Of a DNA stretch of 64,000 nucleotides, positions 42,968 through 58,533 are shown one piece after another. Numbering within the stretch: the stretch's first letter is position 1; every line of letters starts with the position of its first letter. The stretch comes from Amoebidium appalachense (lineage: Eukaryota; Ichthyosporea). The notes under the pieces were generated by a model that saw only the letters and a program-made list of their open reading frames with translations, was not told where the DNA came from and searched no databases. The stretch is taken from the NCBI GenBank assembly GCA_963693365.1, contig CAVNZM010000005.1, positions 9,114,001 through 9,178,000 of the forward strand, written 5' to 3'. The position numbers were made by a program, and so were the translations under genes.

Positions 42968-43524
42968 TGTGAGTGCCTAACATATATAGTTAGAAAACAA
43001 CCCGCCTTCATGAAAAATGTGCAGCGCAGTTTTGTCCGGACACGTGTGTGGCATGCCGTGTGTACATGGTATAGCTCGGCCACACGATCTTAGGTGCCCA
43101 ATAGGCAGATCAAGCCCACTCAATCCAGATAGATATCGATCTGAGCGGCGCCAGAAAGTATTCGAGCCGTGCGATCCCGTAAGGAATCGAGTAGAATTAA
43201 TGAGGAATGTAGGTTACTATATTTGGGAAACTATAACGAGATATGATTGGACAACGTATTTAGACATGAACGCAAACAACAATACCTGTGTGCGGGCTAA
43301 ATGGCTCGATGTGTACACAGATCTAAGATATCTGTGCACACGGAAACGGAAAGGAAAGAAAGAAAGGAAGAAAGGAAAGGAAACGAACTACAACAAACTA
43401 ATAAACATGTGTAAAACTCAACTTCTAAGTCTTGCCGTTAACCATGGGTAGATGACAGGGGGAGGGCTCTATTAATCATATTTTTCCCCTCTTTTTTTTT
43501 GTCCTGTTTGGAAAGGGGGAAAGT

Positions 43525-43581
<57 letters not shown>

Positions 43582-43741
43582 GGAATATATTTAGTCATTA
43601 ATTCTAAGTCGCGCGCTAATAATATATTGCGTCATTCTTTCAACATAACAGCTGCAGCGAGTAGCATATCGTGTTTGCAGAAGAACACAGGGACACTCGT
43701 ACGGGGAGCCCCTACGTTTCATAAGTAATTTAACGTAATAA

Positions 43742-46020
<2,279 letters not shown>

Positions 46021-46026
46021 ATAAGA

Positions 46027-46039
46027 CTGCTACAAGCAG
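46027..46039 (-). promoter_or_regulatory. Conserved 3'-UTR hairpin, member 4
   Basis: Read on the - strand: CTGC-TTGTA-GCAG followed by TCTTATTGTGCC, the same loop as member 1. Located about 90 bp past the stop codon. Confidence 0.7.
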
Positions 46040-46130
46040 CCTGTTACTCTATCTGAATCATTCGTATGACTGCTCAATTGTGAAACAGTACATATTTTCA
46101 TACGAGTAGGCATCATGTTTACAGCACAAA

Positions 46131-46808
46131 TTACTGGTCAGCACCCTCGCCCACGTAGGGCACCTCCTCTCCATCCACCACCAGATTCTCCTCACCCACA
46201 GCACTTCCCTCGATAGCATCATCATTGCCAGCAGACGCAGCAACGGGGGATGCGTTCGAGGTCACTGGAACCTGAGCGGGGCGTGGCACACTGACGGGGG
46301 CGGGGGCTGGTTGAGCAGGGACCACATGGCGCGCGGGGGCAGGGGCTGGCTTTGTGGCCGGGCGGGACACGGGGGCGGGGTTGTCGGCACAGCAGCCCCG
46401 GGCCCAGCCCTTCCAGCCCTGGCCGGCTGGGCACGTGGGCACGGCGCAGCAGCGGCCGGTGCGTGGGTCCCACGTCTGGTTGAACGGGCAGTCGTTTCGG
46501 CAGCAGCCGGCCGCCCAGCCCTTCCAGGCCTGGCCGGGCGCACACTCGGGAATGGCGCGGCAGCCCGTGCGCCACTGCCACTGGCCCTGAGGGCACGACC
46601 CCCACAGGTTGGCGCCTGCTGGCTTCCCGGCCCATGGGCCCCAGTTCCAGCCCCAGCCCCAGTTGGTGGCCGCGGACGCACTGCTGGGCTTGGCCGTGGT
46701 CGTGGCGGTGCCGGACGGGTTCCATCCCCACCACGTGTTGGGGCCCCACGTGGCCTCTGTCTGCTGCGCCGTGACGGCCAAAAGGGCGCCAAAGAGGATG
46801 GGCTGCGT
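46131..46808 (-). CDS. Secreted Trp/Gly/Cys-rich protein, family member 4, start codon changed
   Basis: The frame is intact from the position of the family start codon through QPILFGALLAVTAQQ, the Trp/Gly segment, both GWKGWA..GCC modules, the linker and the acidic tail (225 codons). At the conserved start (cacaaccACGCAG at 46808) the ATG is ACG. I find no in-frame ATG upstream before the sequence loses similarity; the only upstream near-cognate codon close by is GTG at 46829. The gene therefore needs a non-AUG start, a different first exon, or is a pseudogene kept intact by recent origin or gene conversion. The promoter, TATA box and 3' hairpin are retained. Opposite orientation to members 1-3. 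Confidence 0.75.
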   Translation of the reverse strand, partial: TQPILFGALLAVTAQQTEATWGPNTWWGWNPSGTATTTAKPSSASAATNWGWGWNWGPWAGKPAGANLWGSCPQGQWQWRTGCRAIPECAPGQAWKGWAAGCCRNDCPFNQTWDPRTGRCCAVPTCPAGQGWKGWARGCCADNPAPVSRPATKPAPAPARHVVPAQPAPAPVSVPRPAQVPVTSNASPVAASAGNDDAIEGSAVGEENLVVDGEEVPYVGEGADQ

Positions 46809-47047
46809 GGTTGTGAGGGTGGGTGGCACAAGAAATTTAAAAGATGCTGTGTGAATATATATGTTTGTGGTTTGCGGGCTACTGCAGAGAGTCGCTTCAA
46901 CCCGTGTTTTAGCTAGCGAGGTAGTGTGCAGTACTGTGTATTTGGAAACGATGAAAACCCGAAGGGCAAACAGGTTCGCTTTTGTGCTTAGAGAAGTGGT
47001 TGGCTGTGGAATTCGAACATACTGAGAAAGCTGGTGGCAGCTCGATG

Positions 47048-47053
47048 TTTATA
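47048..47053 (-). promoter_or_regulatory. TATA box of family member 4
   Basis: TATAAA on the - strand (within GGATATAAACATC), about 240 bp from the start position. Upstream (higher coordinates) lie CCAATCAGTCACACGTCTTG and, near 47395, AATCCGATTTCCGACTCGCA, both shared with other members. Confidence 0.7.
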
Positions 47054-47499
47054 TCCTTGCTGGAAGTGTGACGCCTCACTGTGATTGGTTGACACTGTCA
47101 AGACGTGTGACTGATTGGTCGACTCATGACTGAGTCATGATTCATGAGTCATAGGTTGAATAAGGGCCGCTAACGGTTGATGGGACTGCACTTGTCGAGA
47201 GTTTAAACAATATAATAAGTCTCAACAAATACAATTTATTAGGGTTTCTGTTCTTGCAAGTCTTCTTTTTCCATGGTCACATGCTACACACATTTTAAAA
47301 CAAAGGTTTATATGGGCCATCACTTAGACACTTACAGACACTTACTCAGCGGCGAGCGCAGGCGGATCTTGTCAGTGGACAGTGATGCGAGTCGGAAATC
47401 GGATTAGATGCTTGTAACTTTGTTTATTCAATGGTATGCATCTGGGATAAAAACGTTTCGACCGATCGATTGGTCGAGGTTTTCTCGGTTCTTCCCCGT

Positions 47500-47899
47500 T
47501 TAGCTAATTAGCCCATTTTTTGGTACAGTTCTAGGTTTGAAAAGCCAAAAAAACAAAAAGCAAACCGTTATTATGGTGAAAACCCTCAGCGTTAGCTTTG
47601 CAATGAAATACATGTACATCAAAAACCGCACCACACAACACGCACAAACAGGACAGCACCGTGTGAAAAAACACTCGTACATCGATAGTCGTGATCACAC
47701 ATGAAATGTAAAAATGACCTCCATCTTCCGGGCGTACGGCCTGTATTCGAAGCCTGAAGACTGGGTGCCTGTATGAGCGCTGTGACGTATGTAGTCGCTC
47801 TCTAAGACCGTGGAGTCTGGTTCTGTTTCCTCTGGCTACTAAGGTCTGATTCCTGGAAGTGGTACGGTAGGAACTGCATGAAAGGAAGAGTGGCCATGG

Positions 47900-47934
<35 letters not shown>

Positions 47935-48164
47935 GTTCGATGCCTTTTTGTAGCGCTAACCGTGTAGGAGGAACGGGTACTAAGGGGAGGGGTGGATCTG
48001 TAACGTGAGAACCCCCGTCCCCCCGCCTCAGCCTACTGTCCCCAACATACACACACACATAATAAATCATTATGCACACATGTACACACGCCCCCATTCT
48101 TTCTCTCCCTCTCTCTCTCCTCTCAGCACTCTCTCTTTCTCTCCTCACACACACACACACACAC

Positions 48165-48212
<48 letters not shown>

Positions 48213-48218
48213 CTCTCT

Positions 48219-48261
<43 letters not shown>

Positions 48262-48271
48262 CTCTCTCTAT

Positions 48272-48308
<37 letters not shown>

Positions 48309-48320
48309 TCCCTCTCTCCC

Positions 48321-48382
<62 letters not shown>

Positions 48383-48386
48383 GATG

Positions 48387-48472
<86 letters not shown>

Positions 48473-48523
48473 CCCTTCTCCCTCCTCTGTCTCTTTCTTT
48501 CTCTCTCCCTCCCTCCCTCCCTC

Positions 48524-48619
<96 letters not shown>

Positions 48620-48656
48620 ACTCTCTCTCTCTCTCTCTCTCTCCCCCTTTCTCTCC

Positions 48657-48700
<44 letters not shown>

Positions 48701-48718
48701 CCCCCCCCCTCTCTCTCC

Positions 48719-48750
<32 letters not shown>

Positions 48751-49560
48751 CCCCCCCTCTCCCTCTCTCTCTCTCCCTCTCTCGCTCCCCTCCCCCCCCT
48801 CCCCTACTAATACATCGTGATGTTGAAGTTATGATCGATATTCTCATCGGTGCCTACTGATTTATAATAGCTACAGGGTCGAGTTTAATTTAGTGAGCCT
48901 TGCCGGCCTATTCGGGTAGAAGCATAATAATTCTTTATATCCTAGCCTAACCCCCTCCCCTCCCTCCCCCCTCCCCCGGCCCTTAAGCTTCCGCACTCCA
49001 CCCTGCCCGGCTGACCGCGGCCCTGCACAGGGTGTTACATGTTCATCCTATATAGTAGTTTCCGGGGGCACTTGGGCAACGATGTATTTTCTTTTTCTTG
49101 AAGTATCACCCTTCAAACGGTGTGCATCAATACCTTTAGTATCAATGAAAACAAAATGCTTCCAGGTTCTGCTTGAATTTGTTTCCACGAGACCGTATTA
49201 AATGAGTGATGTGTCCACTCCGCGGATGAATCACGGTACCACCCCAATCATCAAGTGCATTCGTACATACTGTAATATTTAGGGCTCAAGGAGCACTTGC
49301 AATTGCAAGGCTGGCCAAAAGCATGACATCGTATTTATGGTGTTTATATTTATTATATTTATATCGATGTAATGATATCAACAACTGCTACGCCCAACGT
49401 ATACGTAGCTCACACGACACAATGAGCTAATTATGCACACTGCAGGTCAAGCAAAGCGTACGAACGTTGCATTCTGCGTTGTGTATACAAAAACACGTAC
49501 GGACCTAATCGGGATTAAAACTAAGCCGCGTTAATGTGATAAATGAGTATGTTTATTGTG
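47500..49560. other. Interval with large (CT)n block, no gene
   Basis: Poly-G at 47903-47934 and an almost continuous CT-rich microsatellite from about 48095 to 48795 with CA, C and TAGATCT interruptions. 48830-49560 is repeat-poor AT-richer DNA, in which I see no gene. Confidence 0.7.
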
Positions 49561-49610
49561 ATATTCTGGGTGGCTTATAGATTATATACATGACAAATCA
49601 TTTTTTCTTC

Positions 49611-49994
49611 TTAAGGTGAGTTGTAGTAGAAGGGCTTGCAGCAGTAGTCGTATGTGCAGTGCTCGGTGGAGCCTGGGCGGGGCTTGCAGCGTAGCACGCC
49701 GCCTGTCTTGGGGTCTTTCTCGTACATGGACCCCGGCAGACACGCGACGATTGTGTTGCAGGGCACGTACGAGGGCGGCACGGCGCAGCAATAGGCGATG
49801 GTGCAGGGCTGCATGGTGGCTGTGCGGGGCTTGCAGCGCATGACGCCGTGTGTCTTGGGGTCCTTGTTGTAGACGTTGCATTCGACCTTGCTGTCACACG
49901 GAACAAGTGACGATGTGGTGTCGCGACGAGCTGCATCTGCTGTGCTGGCGGCCGCAAGGGCGGCAAAAGCGGCGAAAACGACCTTCATCCCCAT
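49611..49994 (-). CDS. Secreted double-repeat cysteine-rich protein, copy 1 (127 aa)
   Basis: Family not recognised. A signal peptide (MGMKVVFAAFAALAAAS, cut near TADA) is followed by two homologous modules of about 45 residues. The first runs PCDSKVECNVYNKDPKTHG to IAYCCAVP; the second runs PCNTIVACLPGS to YDYCCKPF. Both contain KDPKTxGVxRCKPR and end in a CC pair. Five Cys per module suggest a disulfide-stabilised secreted protein. The start at 49994 was chosen because a TATA box lies at 50047-50053; the longer frame to 50090 would begin upstream of it. Head-to-head with copy 2, 558 bp apart. Confidence 0.85.
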   Translation of the reverse strand: MGMKVVFAAFAALAAASTADAARRDTTSSLVPCDSKVECNVYNKDPKTHGVMRCKPRTATMQPCTIAYCCAVPPSYVPCNTIVACLPGSMYEKDPKTGGVLRCKPRPGSTEHCTYDYCCKPFYYNSP

Positions 49995-50046
49995 TTTCTT
50001 TGGTTTGGCGCAATAAGTTTGAAAGGTACTTGTGTGTGTTTTTGAG

Positions 50047-50053
50047 TATATAT
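50047..50053 (-). promoter_or_regulatory. TATA box of copy 1 cysteine-rich gene
   Basis: TATATA-type motif on the - strand (GCATATATACTC), 53 bp from the chosen start. Confidence 0.55.
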
Positions 50054-50458
50054 GCTGCAACTGACCTGGCAGCATGGCATTATAAATCACCTTGGAAAGC
50101 CCAATAACAAATCAGATAAAGGTCTAGAAAAAGAAACAAAACGTTGTGAATGGAATGTTCTTGTTCAATCTATGTATGCTGCACGGCTACAACGGCCCAA
50201 GAAAGAGCGGTGATTATTTTGTTTAAATCCCGCTGGCTCATAGAAATTTTCCGGTGCCGTTTTTTGCGTTTTATGAAGGACTTTTTTGATGCTTTTTCGC
50301 CCCACTATTTAGCATTCAGTTTAGGCTTCATTGAAAAATCGCACTGCTCACGTTCGACAGCTTGAATCAAGCATTCCAAAGCATAATTAATTTGATTGGT
50401 GCGTCTGTTTTGATAGATGACGATCTTTCTGATTGGTTCATGTCCTAGATCCACTGGG

Positions 50459-50466
50459 TATATAAA
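50459..50466 (+). promoter_or_regulatory. TATA box of copy 2 cysteine-rich gene
   Basis: TATATAAA 87 bp before the ATG. A CCAAT-type motif in reverse (GATTGGTTC) lies about 27 bp further upstream. Confidence 0.7.
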
Positions 50467-50552
50467 TCAGACGCGGGGCACTCAATTGACCACTACATTG
50501 CGTTCAACATACAACAAAGCCCATACAACGCACTTACCCTCAAGCCTCGAAA

Positions 50553-50936
50553 ATGGTGATGAAGGTCGTTTTCGCCGCTTTTGCCGCCCTTACGGCCGCC
50601 AGCACAGCCGATGCGGCACGCCGCGAGACCACGTCATCGCTTGTTCCGTGCGACAGCAAGGTGGACTGCAACGTCTACAACAAGGACCCCAAAACGCACG
50701 GCGTCATGCGCTGCAAGCCCCGTACAGCCACCATGCAGCCCTGCACCATCGCCTACTGCTGCGCCGTGCCGCCCTCGTACGTGCCCTGCAACACGGTCGT
50801 CGCGTGTCTGCCGGGGTCCACGTACGAGAAAGACCCCAAGACAGGCGGCATGCTCCGTTGCAAGCCCCGCCCCGACTCCACCGAGCACTGCACATTCGAC
50901 TACTGCTGCAAGCCCTTCTACTACAACTCCCCATAA
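50553..50936 (+). CDS. Secreted double-repeat cysteine-rich protein, copy 2 (127 aa)
   Basis: Same length as copy 1, with only a handful of substitutions (for example Asp/Glu in the first module and Thr for Met in GSTYEKDPKTGG). Signal peptide MVMKVVFAAFAALTAAS. All Cys are conserved. Intronless, GC-rich third positions, TATA-driven. The inverted arrangement with copy 1 suggests an inverted duplication with a shared upstream region of about 550 bp. Function unknown. Confidence 0.87.
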   Translation: MVMKVVFAAFAALTAASTADAARRETTSSLVPCDSKVDCNVYNKDPKTHGVMRCKPRTATMQPCTIAYCCAVPPSYVPCNTVVACLPGSTYEKDPKTGGMLRCKPRPDSTEHCTFDYCCKPFYYNSP

Positions 50937-51478
50937 ACACAGGAGAGGAGAATCAGCATCAATTGCTAGGTTAATTAGCTTCATAGTGTATAATAAATAA
51001 TTTGGCTTTGCTTTTTAATTATTGTAGTGCAATAGATAGGTATACAGTGTATAGCATCTTTTGCCTCTGAGCGATCTCTGTATCCGCAAGCGTGGCAATT
51101 TATCATCTAAATTAATGATATCTTCCTGCTATGTATGATGACGGGCCGGGCGCGCAAGAGCAAACGAAGCAAAAAAACACGAGTGTGATGTATGTTTTTT
51201 TACCAGTATTGCGAGCAGTCTAAGTGAGTACTTGTTCAAGCATATGTACGATAACCGACACGAGCAGTGTTACTAGTGCCATGTACAACATCACAGGTCC
51301 TGGTGGCGCCACGTGATTCTTGACGTGTGTGGCCTGCATATTGCTCTGCTCACGCGTATATATGTGATGCCGGTCCTCCAATCGAGGCTCATCTCTGGGT
51401 ACGCTTGCCATGGTGCTTATGTGTGTGTGTGCGTGTGTGCATGTGTGTAGCGTGTGTGTGTGTGTGTGTGTGTGTGTT

Positions 51479-51523
<45 letters not shown>

Positions 51524-51552
51524 GCGTGTGTGCGTGTGTGCGTGTGTGTGCG

Positions 51553-51585
<33 letters not shown>

Positions 51586-52318
51586 ACGTTTGTGTGTTTG
51601 TACATGTGAGCTTATGTGCACCCTCAGGGAACATCACTACATGGTAACACACCTCCCTTTCCAACTTGCTCGTTGCTCAGATGCACATTCATGTGCCGTT
51701 CCTACTCCCTTTCCTCCTTTTCCTTTTCGCCCGGAGTTCCGCCTTCCCTCCCCCCCCCCCCCCCCCCCCCCCCTCCGGGAGAAAAAAGAAACCTTAAATA
51801 ACCCCCTCCCCACCCCTCCCCCTTTACACATTCCCGTCCCCTTCCTTCCGGATCCCCCCCTCTCCCTCTCCACCCCTCCTCCCTCCTTCCCTTTCCGCGA
51901 CCTGCAGCACCACCACAACCCAAGCGAGCGATACACACTTGTACAATGTTTACGTCGTGACTACGGGTGTGGCTGATTGTTGCGTTAGCACTTAATTGTG
52001 AGCTCCGAAATTTTTCGATGTGATGACGGAGATGTCTGTGTGACGTCATAACACGATATATCAATACTAAGTCATACACGTTAACAAGTAACCCTCTCAT
52101 GAGGTGAAAAACAGCATCCAACGTTCAATCGGATTTCATTTCTTCAAATCACTCACAATGTAAGTGTGTCTGGAAGAAAACACCTCTCACTAGAAAAAGT
52201 AGTTTTGTTAGTAGGACATACAGACACCTCTTTTTTTTTTTCCTTGAACACTTTTTTCTTTCTTTTTTGATTGATTTAGAAGACGATATATTACACAGAC
52301 CTTGAAGCATGCCCTAAC
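50937..52318. other. Interval without a recognised gene
   Basis: Contains the GT microsatellite, a poly-C stretch at about 51748-51776 and unique DNA. No coding signal beyond repeat translations. Confidence 0.6.
51418..51600. repeat. (GT)n microsatellite with GTGC variants
   Basis: GT-rich run in the interval between the cysteine-rich pair and the F-box array. Confidence 0.92.
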
Positions 52319-52963
52319 ATGGAGCTTCAAGCCACACCGGCTGCCCCTACAGACGTTTTAGCCATGGCAACTAATACTCCACACAAAATCGATACCACAC
52401 CCACACCCACGCATGAGGATTCCAACCCCACGCCCACTAGTGAAACTTCTCCACCCACACCCACCACACCCACTCACCTTGACCCCCTCCCTATCGTTCT
52501 GTTCAACAGTGACCTTCTTCGGCACATCTTCTCGTATGTTCCGCAGCGCTTACGCACTGCCTGCACGCCCGTGTGCAAACAGTGGTGCCACGTGGCACGC
52601 ACAGTGCCCCTCCACGTCAAAGTCAAATACGGCACACACTGGCCCCAGGTGGAGGCCAGGGTGGGGCCGTGGGGGGGAGCCGTCGCATCGGTGATAATGA
52701 AAATGTTATACACAAATTTAGGATACACTGTCAGGGAGGGGTCGTCGGATATTGATCACGAAATGGCACTGGACCTTGCACGTGAGCGTGTGTCATTTCT
52801 GCGTACCAAGTTACCGAAACTGCGTCGTGCTCTGTTCACCAAACATCACGGTTTATGTTTCAACTGGGGTAGCGAGCCGGGAGTTGTAATTCAATCGCCG
52901 AGGGATGACACCACGGCAAACACCACAGAGTGCATACGTGATAAACCTTGCAATTTTGAGTGA
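52319..52963 (+). CDS. F-box protein, tandem copy 1 (214 aa)
   Basis: A Thr/Pro-rich N-terminus (about residues 20-55) leads into an F-box at about 57-100: LPIVLFNSDLLRHIFSYVPQ, then VCKQWCHVARTVPLHVKV. F-box proteins bind SKP1 and recruit targets to SCF ubiquitin ligases. The C-terminal half is unlike known target-binding repeats. Its 3' end has drifted out of the frame seen in copy 3: the GAGTGAGATTT motif, coding in copy 3, contains the stop here. It may have downstream exons that I cannot see. Confidence 0.8.
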   Translation: MELQATPAAPTDVLAMATNTPHKIDTTPTPTHEDSNPTPTSETSPPTPTTPTHLDPLPIVLFNSDLLRHIFSYVPQRLRTACTPVCKQWCHVARTVPLHVKVKYGTHWPQVEARVGPWGGAVASVIMKMLYTNLGYTVREGSSDIDHEMALDLARERVSFLRTKLPKLRRALFTKHHGLCFNWGSEPGVVIQSPRDDTTANTTECIRDKPCNFE

Positions 52964-56433
<3,470 letters not shown>

Positions 56434-56958
56434 ATGGATACCAAAGCCACACCCATGATTCACACTTCACCCCTCCAAGTCACATCCGCACCCACACCCA
56501 CATCAATTCACACACCCACCACACCCACTCACCTTGACCCCCTACCCCTCGTTCTGTTCAACAGCGACCTTCTTCGGCACATCTTCTCGTATGTTCCGCA
56601 GCGCTCACGCACTGCCTGCACGCTCGTGTGCAAACAGTGGTGCCACGTGGCCCGCTCAGTGCCCCTCCACGTCAAAGTCAAATACGGCACACACTGGCAC
56701 CAGGTGGAGGCTGGGGTGGGGCCGTGGGGAGACGCCGTGGCCTCAATTAGAATCACAATGTCGTACACATATTTGGGATATAGTGAGGGGTCGGGGCATG
56801 TTGATCAAAAAATTACAAAAATGGCACTGAGGACTGCTCACGAGCGTGTGTCCTTTCTGCGTGCCAAGTTGTCGAAACTACGCCATGCTCGTCAGGCTCT
56901 GTTCACCCTTGATAAAATGTACATACGGTGGGAGAGCAAGGGGAGAGATAGAATTTAA
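56434..56958 (+). CDS. F-box protein, tandem copy 2 (174 aa), probably truncated
   Basis: The F-box is intact (LPLVLFNSDLLRHIFSYVPQ, VCKQWCHVARSVPLHVKV). The frame stops early at 56958. A different frame continues with a segment (SLLSEMIHLCKF) that matches the C-terminal TLLSEILENF of copy 3, so a frameshift has removed the original C-terminus. Likely decaying, or encoding a shortened protein. Confidence 0.75.
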   Translation: MDTKATPMIHTSPLQVTSAPTPTSIHTPTTPTHLDPLPLVLFNSDLLRHIFSYVPQRSRTACTLVCKQWCHVARSVPLHVKVKYGTHWHQVEAGVGPWGDAVASIRITMSYTYLGYSEGSGHVDQKITKMALRTAHERVSFLRAKLSKLRHARQALFTLDKMYIRWESKGRDRI

Positions 56959-58191
56959 TCAAGTCAGGCTGTCACCACTTCCCACCTTAATACAAAGCGC
57001 GAAAAGCTTATTGAGTGAGATGATACATCTTTGCAAATTTCGTGCTGACTTAAGGCCAATGAAGTTTGACGCATCTTGGTGCAAAACAAAGTTCGCAGAT
57101 TTCGTGCTGATTTTAAACCAATGAAGTTTGCCGCATCCTGGTGCAACACAATCTTTGCTAATTTCGTGCTGATTTTAGGCCAATGAAGTTTGACGCATCC
57201 TGGTGCGACACAGGGGGTGAGTTGTCGCTCTATCAGGAGTCTAACCCGGGGCTCGAGAAGGAACTTTCAAATGAAATGGTCGGTTCATGTCGGAATGCTT
57301 TTTGAGTCGTGCTGTTAACAGTTATGTGGATGGGAGTGAAGGTTTTTAGGGGGGACGAGAGTTGGGGGAGCGGGGGGGGGGGGGGGGGGGGGGGAAGGGG
57401 GTGAGAGGGGGGGGGGGGGAGGGAGGGTTTTTTTTTGTTGGGGGGGGGGGGGGGGGAGGGAGGGGGGGGGGAGGGGAGGAACAGCAGAAAGAGAGTTTTT
57501 TTTTTTAGGTAAATCATCCGGGTTGCTACTCTAACTACTCAGTGATGACCTTCCTGAACACTTCCCTCCACCACCCTCTTTTTTTCTTCGTTCGCATTCG
57601 TTTATCTCTGCTCTTTTTTTTGCCTGTGAGTTAAATTAAATTCTCGAACACTGGCCGTGCTTTCTTTCATCTTCTTCTCTACGACAACACTTGGTGGGGA
57701 GGGAGGGGGAGGGGGGGGGGGGGGGGGGAGGGGGGGGGGGGAGGCAGAGGTTTATTTTTGATGGTTGTCGACCTTATGGTAATGTGAAGCAACAATCCAT
57801 TAGGAGAATGTGTGGAAAGAAAATTTTGTGTAAATATTTGCACAACCCTAGTTATTGTCACTGTGTGCATTGGTCCATGCAAATGTATGCTCGATCTTAG
57901 AAGTTTTAAGATCATGAAAGATCATGATTCCTACGGTGGCTCTTAACATTTGGATATATGTCGTATTACCATAGATTCTGAATCTGTCTTATTTGAACAC
58001 CCCCCCCCCCCCCTCCCCCCTCCCCCCGATTTTCAAGTGTTGAAAACATGTGAAAACCCAAGGAATAGGGAAGATGATTTGTTTTCAAATAAACTGACTT
58101 TGAGAGATTCTAAAAATTTTGTCAACGCGTGGCCTCATTCTCGTTGCACGATATCTGGCTCGTCACTGGCTGCTTCTCGTTTTCTCAAAGA

Positions 58192-58222
<31 letters not shown>

Positions 58223-58472
58223 CCCCCCCCCCCCCTCTCCTCCCCACCCCCCCCCCCCCCCCCACCCACCCACACACCCCCCCACCCACTCACCATCACC
58301 TCCTCCTCCTCCATTATTTGATGGCCTCCCCCCCCCCCCCCCCCCCCCTCCTTTCCCTCCCCTCCCTCTCCCCTTTCCTTGAGGCCACCCACTCTCCCTT
58401 GCTACAACAATCATTTTATAAGCAAAAATCACGAAGTCCACCCACGTATCATCCGCATGATCTTCCGAAGTA

Positions 58473-58533
<61 letters not shown>

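Larger units (their letters stand above)
39947..43181. mobile_element. 3.2-kb DNA transposon with XPG nuclease and THAP/DDE genes
   Basis: The left end TACGGGATCGG (39947) mirrors the right end CGATCCCGTA (to 43181). A second matched block, CTTTCTGGCGCCGC near 39980, faces GCGGCGCCAGAAAG near 43145, so the termini are imperfect inverted repeats of about 45-50 bp. If the outer TA pairs are target duplications, the element is 39949-43179. The related empty locus is in duplication copy 1 near 33940-33955. It carries two convergent genes: an EXO1/FEN1-like nuclease (+) and a THAP-domain protein ending in a DDE_Tnp_4-like segment (-). The THAP plus DDE_Tnp_4 pairing is known from ISL2EU-type elements of the PIF/Harbinger group, which carry a YqaJ nuclease instead. 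XPG nucleases are known from Academ elements. The combination here is unusual. Confidence 0.75.
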
